Assembly: GCA_016868095.1 (NCBI GenBank)
Contig: VGHV01000052.1
Location: 1-10,980 of the forward strand
Origin: Betaproteobacteria bacterium
Lineage (GTDB): Bacteria; Pseudomonadota; Gammaproteobacteria; Burkholderiales; Burkholderiaceae_E
Direction of reading: 5' to 3'
Length of the DNA: 10,980 nucleotides
The number at the start of each line of letters is the position of its first letter. The first letter of the stretch is position 1. This document shows positions 1 through 7,475 of this stretch, piece after piece. Made by a program: the position numbers and the translations under genes. The notes beneath the pieces are model-generated. The model made no database searches and was not told the origin of the DNA. It worked only from the letters and a program-made list of their open reading frames with translations.

Positions 1-67
1 ATCGTTGGCAAGTCTAATCGATCAGTCTCGTGACCGGCTAAAGGCAGGCTTACCTGCGCAAACTTAA
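1..67 (+). CDS. 3' end of an unidentified gene (partial)
   Basis: The frame starting at base 2 is open from the window edge to a TAA at 65-67 and encodes about 21 residues ending in ...RLKAGLPAQT. The other two forward frames hit stops earlier, at 15-17 and 31-33. The stop lies 21 bases before the first ATG of the response regulator gene. That spacing would fit an upstream cotranscribed gene, for instance a partner histidine kinase. The fragment is too short to show any domain, so the function is unknown and even its coding status is uncertain. Confidence 0.4.
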   Translation, partial: SLASLIDQSRDRLKAGLPAQT

Positions 68-88
68 ACGTCCTTACTGCCCAATCCT

Positions 89-841
89 ATGCGACTGCCT
101 TCCTTTCAAACTTCTGATGATCAAAGCACTCAAAGTCGGGTGAAAAACCAAAGCGCCATGCCTGGTTTGATCGTCATCGACCAGCAATGCTTTGTTCACG
201 AGTTAATCGCCCTTTTACGCGATGTGATGCTGTTCAAGCGTCAAGCGCTTCGCGAATTGGAGGCCTTAAATGGTCTTGATAGCTCAAACGCCCAATTGCT
301 TATCGACCCTGAAACCACTGATCTTTGCGAACGCTCAGGATCGCATCGGCACGTATCGGACGGTCGCATCAAACGCTTACTTCGTCCCTTCGGCACTCAG
401 GTCCTGCTATTTAGTGCTGGCGCTGACCGAAAGCTAACACAGCGATTTTTGCGCCTTGGCGCCAGCGGCTATGTAGACAAGAACGCGTCGAGCGCACAAT
501 TGTTTGAGAGGCTAGATATTCTTTGGAGCCGACAAAACATTCGAAGGTCGCTTAATCATTGCTTGAGCGATCGATCGTCTGGGTATTTAAAGCCGCATGA
601 GACTTTGGGCCCAAGGCCGCGAGAAATGTTAAGTTCACGGCAACAGCGCCCCCGCCATTTATCAGCTCGTCAATGCGAGGTTCTGCGACTGTTAGAGCAA
701 GGCCATCCTAACAAACGCATATCCGATGAGTTAGGACTAAGCCTGTCGACCGTCAAAACGCATGTGAGTGCGATACTCAAAGCCCTTGGCGCAACCAATC
801 GGGCTCAAGCGGCATTCAAAGCATCAGCTTCAGGCTTGTGA
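89..841 (+). CDS. LuxR/FixJ-family response regulator with degenerate receiver
   Basis: This is a 250-residue DNA-binding response regulator. The C-terminal part (about 190-243) is a clear LuxR/GerE helix-turn-helix, with LSARQCEVLRLLEQG followed by the recognition-helix segment LSTVKTHVSAILKALG. The N-terminal part looks like a receiver. It has an acidic residue D31 after the first strand (LIVID), a possible phosphoacceptor D73 in QLLID, S109 in VLLFSA, and K131 in GYVDKNAS. The usual second acidic pocket residue is Q32, and the stretch after D73 lacks the normal DxxMP pattern, so phosphorylation is doubtful. No Shine-Dalgarno sequence precedes the ATG at 89. An ATG at 158 (MPGLIVID) would start at the usual distance from the first receiver strand and may be the real start. 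The 3' end overlaps the opposing transporter gene by 12 bases. The kinase partner and targets are not visible. Confidence 0.85.
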   Translation: MRLPSFQTSDDQSTQSRVKNQSAMPGLIVIDQQCFVHELIALLRDVMLFKRQALRELEALNGLDSSNAQLLIDPETTDLCERSGSHRHVSDGRIKRLLRPFGTQVLLFSAGADRKLTQRFLRLGASGYVDKNASSAQLFERLDILWSRQNIRRSLNHCLSDRSSGYLKPHETLGPRPREMLSSRQQRPRHLSARQCEVLRLLEQGHPNKRISDELGLSLSTVKTHVSAILKALGATNRAQAAFKASASGL

Positions 842-1783
842 CGATCGACGCAATTCTCGCCGAGCCAGCCAAATGGTCGAGCCGAGTATGACCAAAGCAC
901 CAAGCAAGGTAGCGCTCGCTGGGACGTCAGAAAAGATCAGCCAGCCGAGAAGACTAGCCCAAACAAGATCGAGAAACTTAACCGACTGCGTCGATGAAAT
1001 ATCGCTCACGCCAAACGAGCGGGTCAGGCAGTAGTGACCGGCGCTTCCCAAAGCCCCGCAAACAAGAAACCAAAACCACTGCCAAAGACTTAAATCCTTC
1101 CAAACAAACAACGCCATAGGCAAGCTAAACAATGTGACGGTGATTGACTGCCAGACCACAATCACTTCTGGTCGATCGTATCGGGTAAGAAGTTTTGTTA
1201 AAAGAAATGAAGCTGCAAAGACAGGCGAGCTCGCCAACATCAGCAAGTGGTAGAGCCCACCGGCACCAGACAGCTGCGGTCCGACCACAACCATCACACC
1301 TGTTAAGCCAAGCAGTGCTGCAAGCCAGCGATCCCAGCGAGCTTGCTCTTTAAGAAACCAGATCGCTCCAATCATGATAAATATTGGCCCGGTAAATCCT
1401 ATAGCGGTCATATCGGCGAGCGATATCCTCGGTAGCGCCAGGAACCAAAGACTGAGTCCAAGCGTATGTAGTGCGCCACGCCAGATCTGACCCAACCAAT
1501 GATTGGGTCGATAAGCGACGAATCCTGTTCGAAGAATCAGTGGAAACATCACAAGGGCACCAAACAAATAACGTAAAAACTGCGCTTGAAACGGATGAAG
1601 TTCGAGTGCGAGCCAGCGCATCGTTGCGTTAAGAAGCGAAAAGATAAAGCCTGCGAGCGCAGTCCAAATCATGCCCCTTACCGTGGGGTCAAGTCTGCGA
1701 AGGCGCCTGCTTGTTCGCCTAAACCTCAAACGCGCAGACCTCCACCCTGAATCAATGGGCGGAGGGTCGTTTGGTGAAGACAT
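830..1783 (-). CDS. DMT-superfamily (EamA) transporter
   Basis: This is an integral inner-membrane protein of about 317 residues with roughly ten hydrophobic segments in two EamA-like halves, the usual size and layout of drug/metabolite transporters. The first helix starts near residue 38 (MIWTALAGFIFSLLN). The second half begins near YHLLMLASSPVFAASFLLTKLL. The N-terminal 37 residues are hydrophilic and very arginine-rich and should be cytoplasmic. The substrate cannot be inferred from sequence. The chosen ATG at 1783 is the first one outside the tRNA genes; a longer open frame that reaches 1921 runs through both tRNAs and is not credible. No Shine-Dalgarno sequence precedes 1783. An ATG at 1672, directly before the first helix, has AAGGGG very close to it and is an alternative. 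The gene begins 9 bases after the tRNA-Glu CCA end and is probably cotranscribed with the tRNAs. Confidence 0.85.
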   Translation of the reverse strand: MSSPNDPPPIDSGWRSARLRFRRTSRRLRRLDPTVRGMIWTALAGFIFSLLNATMRWLALELHPFQAQFLRYLFGALVMFPLILRTGFVAYRPNHWLGQIWRGALHTLGLSLWFLALPRISLADMTAIGFTGPIFIMIGAIWFLKEQARWDRWLAALLGLTGVMVVVGPQLSGAGGLYHLLMLASSPVFAASFLLTKLLTRYDRPEVIVVWQSITVTLFSLPMALFVWKDLSLWQWFWFLVCGALGSAGHYCLTRSFGVSDISSTQSVKFLDLVWASLLGWLIFSDVPASATLLGALVILGSTIWLARRELRRSSQA

Positions 1784-1792
1784 GGTAGTGTT

Positions 1793-1868
1793 TGGCGTCC
1801 CGTAGGGGATTCGAACCCCTGTACTCACCGTGAAAGGGTGATGTCCTAGGCCTCTAGACGAACGGGAC
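1793..1868 (-). tRNA. tRNA-Glu (anticodon TTC)
   Basis: This is a complete 76-base tRNA including an encoded CCA at 1793-1795. The acceptor stem pairs GTCCCGT with ACGGGAC, and the discriminator base is G. The T arm is AGGGG-TTCGAAT-CCCCT. The anticodon stem TCACC/GGTGA encloses the loop CTTTCAC with anticodon TTC (complement of 1832-1834). It lies 8 bases downstream of tRNA-Ala and is probably processed from the same precursor. Confidence 0.97.
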
Positions 1869-1876
1869 CATGTTCT

Positions 1877-1952
<76 letters not shown>

Positions 1953-1965
1953 AACGAAGATAGCT

Positions 1966-1994
1966 ATTATAACGCGAAGAGCACAAAGCACCAA
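1966..1994 (-). promoter_or_regulatory. sigma70 promoter of the tRNA-Ala/tRNA-Glu unit
   Basis: On the minus strand a perfect -10 box TATAAT (complement of 1966-1971) lies 17 bases from a -35-like TTGGTG (complement of 1989-1994). Transcription would start near 1959, just before the tRNA-Ala 5' end at 1952. Sequence and spacing are close to consensus, as expected for a stable RNA promoter. folD is divergent, and its own promoter must share this 88-base gap. Only a TATATT at 2012-2017 is suggestive there, without a well-spaced -35. Confidence 0.75.
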
Positions 1995-2040
1995 TTGCGA
2001 GTCACAGCACGTATATTACCCTAAGCTAGAGAGATGTCCC

Positions 2041-2892
2041 ATGACACATGCATCGATTATCACAGGTCAGGCAATTGCTGCAGCGCTGCGCGCTTCGATT
2101 CGACAAGAAGTCGATCGGTGGCCAGCTGATCTCCCACGGCCTTGTCTTGTCGTCATTCAAGTTGGCGATGATCCAGCATCCTCCGTCTATGTTAAAAACA
2201 AAGTAAAGGCTTGCGAAGAAGCTGGGATCGTCTCGGAACATAGACGCCTGCCAGCCGATAGTTCTGAGCAAAGCTTGCTCGATCACATTGATAAGCTCAA
2301 TCAGGACTCACAAGTCCATGGAATCTTGGTGCAACTACCGCTACCAAAACATCTGAGTGCATCCAAACTCATCGACCGCATTGATCCAAACAAAGATGTT
2401 GATGGTTTTCATCCGATAAACAGCGGAGCACTCTTTTCGGGACAGCCTCGGCTAGTGCCCTGCACGCCTGCCGGCGTTATGGTCCTACTTGAGCACACCG
2501 GCGTCAATTTACGCGGTGCTGAAGCCGTCGTTGTAGGTGCAAGCAATATTGTGGGCAAACCGCAAGCCATGCTGTTACTGGCAGCAGGCGCAACCGTCAC
2601 GCTTTGTAATAGTAAAACCAAAGACTTGCAAGCACACTGCCAGCGCGCCGATGTGCTGATTGCTGCTGTTGGAAAAGCAGGCTTCATTAAAGGCTCGATG
2701 GTCAAACCCGGAGCTGTCGTGATCGATGTGGGCATTAATCGACTCGACTCAGGTCGACTTTGCGGTGATGTTGATTTTGAAGCGGCAAGCCAGAAAGCGT
2801 CTTGGATTACGCCCGTGCCAGGAGGCGTTGGACCCATGACAATTGCTATGTTGTTATCAAACACCCTCAAGGCCGCCCGTAGAGCCTTCTAG
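2041..2892 (+). CDS. folD: Bifunctional methylenetetrahydrofolate dehydrogenase/cyclohydrolase FolD
   Basis: This 283-residue cytosolic enzyme of one-carbon metabolism catalyses NADP-dependent oxidation of 5,10-methylene-THF to methenyl-THF and its hydrolysis to 10-formyl-THF. The length is normal for FolD. The signature residues are present: Y50 and catalytic K54 in YVKNK, Q98 in [10 protein letters not shown]121 in KDVDGFHP, the NADP-binding loop GASNIVGKP (166-174), VIDVGINR (227-234) and the C-terminal [10 protein letters not shown] (258-267). The ATG at 2041 has GAGAG at 2029-2033 with good spacing. An ATG at 2034 is out of frame. The gene diverges from the tRNA pair. The oligopeptidase gene follows on the same strand after 99 bases. 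Confidence 0.97.
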   Translation: MTHASIITGQAIAAALRASIRQEVDRWPADLPRPCLVVIQVGDDPASSVYVKNKVKACEEAGIVSEHRRLPADSSEQSLLDHIDKLNQDSQVHGILVQLPLPKHLSASKLIDRIDPNKDVDGFHPINSGALFSGQPRLVPCTPAGVMVLLEHTGVNLRGAEAVVVGASNIVGKPQAMLLLAAGATVTLCNSKTKDLQAHCQRADVLIAAVGKAGFIKGSMVKPGAVVIDVGINRLDSGRLCGDVDFEAASQKASWITPVPGGVGPMTIAMLLSNTLKAARRAF

Positions 2893-2901
2893 TATGTAAT
2901 G

Positions 2902-2930
2902 TTAAGAAGTTTGATCTAAACAATTACTAT
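2902..2930 (+). promoter_or_regulatory. Candidate sigma70 promoter for the oligopeptidase-xthA pair
   Basis: TTAAGA (2902-2907) and TACTAT (2925-2930) are separated by exactly 17 bases in the very AT-rich gap after folD. Each box matches consensus at four of six positions. A start near 2937 would give a leader of about 55 bases. The surrounding AT richness produces several possible -10 boxes, so the exact placement is uncertain. Confidence 0.35.
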
Positions 2931-2943
2931 ATAACGTTATATA
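2928..2943. repeat. Perfect 16-bp palindrome TATATAACGTTATATA
   Basis: This is a perfect inverted repeat without a spacer, centred between 2935 and 2936, in the folD-oligopeptidase gap. It overlaps the candidate promoter of the downstream gene. It could be an operator for a dimeric regulator, or simply a product of alternating AT sequence. No recognised regulator consensus fits it. Confidence 0.6.
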
Positions 2944-2991
2944 TATCAATTTCACTCAACCCTATTGATCTTCGCCTTCAAGCCTTCGACC

Positions 2992-5091
2992 ATGCATAAT
3001 CCACTGCTCAACCCTGCCCCACATGTTGATTACCCGCTGATCAAAGCTGAACATATCGAGCCTGCCATTAGTGCATTAGTGGCTCGTGCGAGAGCCGAGC
3101 TTCAAGCCATTTCGCAAAAAGATATTGCGCTAGGATGGGACGTAATTGTTGCGCCATTTGACGATGCGTTAGATGCACTATCTCGGAGTTGGGGAGTCGT
3201 TGGGCACCTCAATGCGGTCATGGATCAAGCCGAGTGGCGCAAAGCATTCAATCTTATGCTGCCGCAGGTGACCGACTTTTACACGGCGCTCGAGCAAGAC
3301 CAGGGGTTACTTCATTGTTTTAAGCAATTAAGACAATCGTTGCCATCAGACCCTGGATCAAAAGTCGACATGCAACGACAGCGAAGTCTTGACTTGGCAA
3401 TCCAGGACTTCAGACTCTCTGGCGCTGAATTGCCGCCTGAGCAGCGCGCTGAACTTGCCTTGCTCATAAAATCCTTAAGTGAACACGGACAAAAATTTTC
3501 TGAGAACGTTCTAGATGCCATCAATGCAGCGTCTTGCTTGGTTGAAGAGTCATCGAGCCTAGACGGCTTACCTGAAGATGTTATTGAAGCTGCACGCCAA
3601 CAGGCAAAAGAGAACGGACAAGAGGGGTGGCGGTTTACGCCCCACATGCCATCGTATCTTCCAGTCATGCAATATGCTCATGACAGAAAGTTACGCGAGA
3701 AAATGTATCGTATCTACAGCACGCTTGCTTCAGACCAAGGTGATCCAACATTTGACAATGGGCCACTCATGGAGATGATTCTGGCCCTTCGTCAGGCAAG
3801 TGCGAAGTTGCTCGGCTTTGATCATTTTGTTGCGATGTCCTTGCAACCGAAGATGGCCACTTCAAGCAGTGCGGTAAATTCCTTTTTGCTGGACTTACAC
3901 GCAAGAGTTAAACCTCAAGCCCAACAAGAGATCATCCAACTTGCAGACTTCGCTAGCAAGCAGCTTGGTATTGAAAAACTAGAGGCCTGGGATATTCCCT
4001 ATGTTTCTCAACAACTGAAGCAACGTTTATTCGATTTCTCGGATCAGGAGGTAAAGGCGTATTTTCAGCTCGACAAAGTGCTTGACGGGCTTTTTCAATT
4101 GATACACAAGCTATTTGCATATCGCTTTGAGCCGGTGGACCTTCCTGTATGGCACAAGGATGTAAGGTGTTATGCCATCTATGGCAATACAGATGAAACT
4201 GCCAGGGCCTATGTTTATCTTGACCTTTACTCGCGCCCAGGCAAAAGAAGTGGGGCATGGATGAATGTGGCTGCAAATCGTCGGAGAAACGGCCATAGCA
4301 TCGCAGCGCCCATGGCATGGTTAACCTGCAATTTCCAAGCACCTGTTGGTTCACGTCCGGCAACGTTAACCCATGACGAGGTAACCACACTTTTTCATGA
4401 ATTCGGACATGGTCTGCACCATGTTCTTACCGACATGCAAGAGCCTAGAGTGTCTGGACTCAATGGTGTGGAGTGGGACGCCGTGGAGTTGCCAAGTCAG
4501 TTTCTTGAAAACTTTGCTTGGGAATGGGATCAGATTCAACATATGACCGCGCATGTTGAAAGTGGCGCTAGCCTCCCCGCACCACTATACCAACGCATGC
4601 TCAAAGCCAAACACTTCATGATGGGCATGTATTTAATTAGGCAACTTGAGTTTGCTGTATTTGACCTAACACTTCACGAGCGACTCGCGCCGGCCAAACC
4701 TAACGAGATTATGACTTTGCTGAACGAAGTGAGAAGGCAGGTCGCTGTTGTCCCCTACCCCGAATGGAATCGCTTTCCGCATGCTTTTTCACATATTTTC
4801 GCTGGAGGCTATGCAGCGGGTTATTACAGTTATTTGTGGGCTGAAGTTCTTTCGGCTGACTGCTATTTAGCGTTTACAGAGACTATTGACGGAGAAATTA
4901 GAGCGATTAAGCATGAGAAGCGTTCGATGCTTGGGCAACGTTTCCTGCAGGAAATCCTCGCCCTTGGAAGCGTACGACCAGCCATCGAACACTTTAAGGC
5001 CTTCATGAATCGTGAACCAAAGCTTGATGCTTTGCTTACGCTCTACGGATTAAGCGATGCTGAGCCCATCGGAGCAAGTCATGCTCCCTGA
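2992..5091 (+). CDS. prlC: M3-family zinc oligopeptidase (oligopeptidase A-like)
   Basis: This 699-residue cytoplasmic zinc metallopeptidase of the M3 (thimet oligopeptidase) family is expected to degrade short peptides, including cleaved signal peptides and products of other proteases. The zinc site is the HEFGH motif at residues 469-473 (in TLFHEFGHGLHH). The third ligand is E499 in WDAVELPSQF. The C-terminal YAAGYYSYLW segment carries the conserved substrate-binding tyrosines. Length is close to the 680 residues of E. coli OpdA. The ATG at 2992 gives MHNPLLNP, like family N-termini. A TTG at 2965 would only add nine residues and is less likely. Neither start has an obvious Shine-Dalgarno sequence. 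The end overlaps xthA by 11 bases. The symbol prlC (opdA) follows the best-known homologue. Confidence 0.93.
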   Translation: MHNPLLNPAPHVDYPLIKAEHIEPAISALVARARAELQAISQKDIALGWDVIVAPFDDALDALSRSWGVVGHLNAVMDQAEWRKAFNLMLPQVTDFYTALEQDQGLLHCFKQLRQSLPSDPGSKVDMQRQRSLDLAIQDFRLSGAELPPEQRAELALLIKSLSEHGQKFSENVLDAINAASCLVEESSSLDGLPEDVIEAARQQAKENGQEGWRFTPHMPSYLPVMQYAHDRKLREKMYRIYSTLASDQGDPTFDNGPLMEMILALRQASAKLLGFDHFVAMSLQPKMATSSSAVNSFLLDLHARVKPQAQQEIIQLADFASKQLGIEKLEAWDIPYVSQQLKQRLFDFSDQEVKAYFQLDKVLDGLFQLIHKLFAYRFEPVDLPVWHKDVRCYAIYGNTDETARAYVYLDLYSRPGKRSGAWMNVAANRRRNGHSIAAPMAWLTCNFQAPVGSRPATLTHDEVTTLFHEFGHGLHHVLTDMQEPRVSGLNGVEWDAVELPSQFLENFAWEWDQIQHMTAHVESGASLPAPLYQRMLKAKHFMMGMYLIRQLEFAVFDLTLHERLAPAKPNEIMTLLNEVRRQVAVVPYPEWNRFPHAFSHIFAGGYAAGYYSYLWAEVLSADCYLAFTETIDGEIRAIKHEKRSMLGQRFLQEILALGSVRPAIEHFKAFMNREPKLDALLTLYGLSDAEPIGASHAP
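5071..5074 (+). promoter_or_regulatory. Shine-Dalgarno GGAG that fixes the xthA start
   Basis: GGAG lies six bases before the ATG at 5081, inside the end of the oligopeptidase gene. It favours 5081 over the in-frame ATG at 5057, which has no such sequence. Ribosomes finishing the upstream gene at 5091 would be next to this site, which suggests translational coupling. Confidence 0.65.
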
Positions 5092-5878
5092 AGCAGAGCT
5101 GAGCATTTGTAGCTGGAATGTCAATTCGCTCAAAGTACGCTTTGAGCAACTCAAGGCACTTCTAGAGACTCAACGCTGGGACATCATCTGCCTTCAAGAA
5201 ACAAAAATGACCGATGATCGCTTCCCCTACGAAGCCTTACGCGGACTAGGCTATCACGCCTTTCATATTGGCCAGCCGACCTACAATGGCGTTGCGATCT
5301 TGGCCCGTCTTGATCGATTTCAAGACATGAAACTCGTCCAAAGTCAGCTTCCAGAGTTGGATGACCCGCAACAACGATTCATGCTTGCTCAAATAGATGA
5401 TTTATTGATTGCATGCGCATACGTGCCAAACGGACAGGCTGTAGATTCTGACAAATTTCAGTACAAATTAAATTGGCTTGATAAACTCCATCGTTTCTTA
5501 AGCCATAGTGACTTGTGTCGCCGCCCATTCGCTTTACTTGGTGATTTCAATATTGCGCCCCAAGACATCGATGTTCACGATGCGGAGTTGTGGCGAAATC
5601 AAGTCCTTTGTACATCCGAAGAGAGAAGCCGATTTCAAGGGCTTCTTGATCTCGGATTAACGGACTGTTTTCGTCATGTAGAGCCACTGAGTCGTGTTTA
5701 TAGTTGGTGGGACTATCGACAACTTGCTTTCCAGAAAAATAAAGGCCTGCGCATTGACCACATTCTCATTAGCCAGCCACTCGTGCCTTCGCTATTATCT
5801 TGTGAAATTGTTCGTCAGGCTCGGAAAGCAGAAAAGGCTTCAGATCATGCGCCGGTAGTGGCAAGACTTAGAAGGTAA
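5081..5878 (+). CDS. xthA: Exodeoxyribonuclease III
   Basis: This 265-residue enzyme of the exonuclease-endonuclease-phosphatase fold acts in base excision repair: AP endonuclease, 3'-5' exonuclease on duplex DNA and 3'-phosphatase. E. coli ExoIII has 268 residues. The active-site motifs appear in order: WNVNS with N13, LQETK with metal ligand E40, Y114 in YVPNG, GDFN with D155 and N157, RIDH with D226, and SDHAP with D255 and H256. The substrate-loop motif YSWWDYR (207-213) is present. The start at 5081 is set by the GGAG upstream and overlaps the oligopeptidase gene by 11 bases, so the two are cotranscribed and probably coupled. The TAA is separated from the stop codon of the opposing ntrC by a single base. 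Confidence 0.96.
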   Translation: MLPEAELSICSWNVNSLKVRFEQLKALLETQRWDIICLQETKMTDDRFPYEALRGLGYHAFHIGQPTYNGVAILARLDRFQDMKLVQSQLPELDDPQQRFMLAQIDDLLIACAYVPNGQAVDSDKFQYKLNWLDKLHRFLSHSDLCRRPFALLGDFNIAPQDIDVHDAELWRNQVLCTSEERSRFQGLLDLGLTDCFRHVEPLSRVYSWWDYRQLAFQKNKGLRIDHILISQPLVPSLLSCEIVRQARKAEKASDHAPVVARLRR

Positions 5879-5879
5879 T

Positions 5880-7475
5880 TCACCAGTGATCGTCCTCTAA
5901 TTTGAGCTCCAGAATCTTTCTTGTAATTGTATTGCGGCCGATGCCAAGCCTTGACGCGGCATCGATACGTCGTCCTCTTGTGTATCTAAGGGCTGTTCGA
6001 ATGACGATTGATTCAAACCGGCGTGTCAAGTGATCCATTAAGAATGAATCGTCGGGTATACCTGTTTGACTCGCTAACGAACGCTGTACTTCTTGGATCA
6101 ACCCCTGTTCCCATGCGCCATCGATCGCATCGTGCGCTTGCCTTGCGCTACTAAGCTCCTGCTCGGGCATCTGTAAAGCATCGCCACTTATGCGATGATC
6201 GGACACGGGCACGAATTGCCTTTGATGTAAATCTGCAGACATCGCAGAACTCGCATTTTGGCCACTGGAAGCCAGCCCGTGAGAGCCAGAGGTGCTATGG
6301 GTCAGCGCAAGGCCTCGAGGTGTTAGTAGTCTGAATTCTGATGGCAAGTCCTTCCCCTCAACAATCTGAGCAGGGGCCATGACGCTTATCCAGTGACATG
6401 TATTCTCGAGTTGACGCACGTTGCCAGGCCAAGAGAACTTGCACAAGGCGGTCTGAGCATCATCAGACAAGCGCTTGACCTCAACGCCGAGTTCTTTGGC
6501 ACTTCGCTGCAAGAAATGCCGACTCAGCAGCGGGATGTCTTCAACCCGCTCGCGTAGCGCCGGCAGGCGAAGACGAATGACATTAAGCCGATGAAATAAA
6601 TCTTCGCGAAACTGGCCTTGGTGAACTCGTTGTTCTAAATCCTGATGAGTCGCAGCAATAACTCTTACATTTGCTTGAAGGGCCTGCTGACCACCAACGC
6701 GGTAGAACTGGCCATCAGCAAGAACTCGGAGCAGCCTGGTTTGTAGCTCAGCCGGCATATCGCCAATTTCGTCAAGAAATAGCGTGCCACCCTCGGCCTG
6801 TTCGAATCGGCCGCGACGCTGCTGCTGGGCGCCGGTAAACGATCCACGCTCATGCCCGAAGAGCTCCGATTCTAGTAAATCCTTTGGAATCGCTGCCGTG
6901 TTGAGGGCAACAAATGGGCCTTTAGCTCGGATACTGTGGCGATGTAATGCTCTTGCTACAAGCTCTTTGCCAGTTCCTGATTCGCCAGTGATCAACACAG
7001 TAACACTTGAGGAAGCGAGCCTACCGATCGCTCTAAATACCTCTTGCATGGCGGGCGCTTGGCCGAGCATATCAGTAGCCACCAACTCTTGTTGCGCTTC
7101 AACCGATTCGCGTCCTGACTCTTGGACAGCACGCCTTATCAACTCCATGGCGTGTGATAAGTCAAAGGGCTTGGGTAGGTACTCAAAGGCACCTCCCCTG
7201 AATGCTGATACCGCGCTGTCAAGATCAGAGTAGGCCGTGGTGATGATTACAGGAAGTGCGGGCCTTTGCCGACGGACACGCTCAAGCAACTCCAAACCAT
7301 TTGTGCCAGGCATTCTAATATCTGATACGAGTACTTGCGGTGCCTCTTGCTCCAGCGCCGACAGGCACTCCTGAGCATTGTCAAAACAGCGCACTGCCAA
7401 TCCTTCTCGTTGAACTGCCCGCTCAAGCACCCAACGGATCGACTGATCATCATCTACGATCCAGATACCCTTCAT
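5880..7475 (-). CDS. ntrC: Nitrogen regulation response regulator NtrC (sigma54 activator)
   Basis: This 531-residue enhancer-binding protein is phosphorylated by NtrB and drives sigma54 transcription under nitrogen limitation. The receiver (1-115) has D8/D9, phosphoacceptor D52 in SDIRMPG, T80 and K102. The AAA+ domain (about 137-365) has Walker A GESGTGKE (164-171), the sigma54-contact loop GSFTGA (211-216; the usual form is GAFTGA), Walker B TLFLDEIG (231-238) and SWPGNVRQLEN (348-358). A Fis-type helix-turn-helix occupies about 485-525 (AASRLGIGRNTITRKI). It is about 60 residues longer than E. coli NtrC (469). The extra length lies in a Ser/Gln/Ala-rich linker around 385-455. The ATG overlaps the ntrB stop as ATGA (7472-7475), showing coupling. 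Likely targets include the boxes upstream of glnA. Confidence 0.96.
   Translation of the reverse strand: MKGIWIVDDDQSIRWVLERAVQREGLAVRCFDNAQECLSALEQEAPQVLVSDIRMPGTNGLELLERVRRQRPALPVIITTAYSDLDSAVSAFRGGAFEYLPKPFDLSHAMELIRRAVQESGRESVEAQQELVATDMLGQAPAMQEVFRAIGRLASSSVTVLITGESGTGKELVARALHRHSIRAKGPFVALNTAAIPKDLLESELFGHERGSFTGAQQQRRGRFEQAEGGTLFLDEIGDMPAELQTRLLRVLADGQFYRVGGQQALQANVRVIAATHQDLEQRVHQGQFREDLFHRLNVIRLRLPALRERVEDIPLLSRHFLQRSAKELGVEVKRLSDDAQTALCKFSWPGNVRQLENTCHWISVMAPAQIVEGKDLPSEFRLLTPRGLALTHSTSGSHGLASSGQNASSAMSADLHQRQFVPVSDHRISGDALQMPEQELSSARQAHDAIDGAWEQGLIQEVQRSLASQTGIPDDSFLMDHLTRRFESIVIRTALRYTRGRRIDAASRLGIGRNTITRKILELKLEDDHW

Noticed and set aside
768..1034. Plus-strand open frame opposite the transporter gene
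   Set aside because: It overlaps two recognised genes, has no recognisable domain and looks like a shadow frame.
2965..2991. TTG start nine codons before the oligopeptidase ATG
   Set aside because: No ribosome binding site, a rare start codon, and the ATG at 2992 gives a family-like N-terminus.
3953..4390. Antisense open frames within the oligopeptidase gene
   Set aside because: The opposite strand encodes the conserved M3 peptidase throughout; these frames show no motif or start signal.
6784..7233. Plus-strand open frame of 149 codons opposite ntrC
   Set aside because: It mirrors the conserved receiver and AAA+ coding sequence and has no independent evidence.
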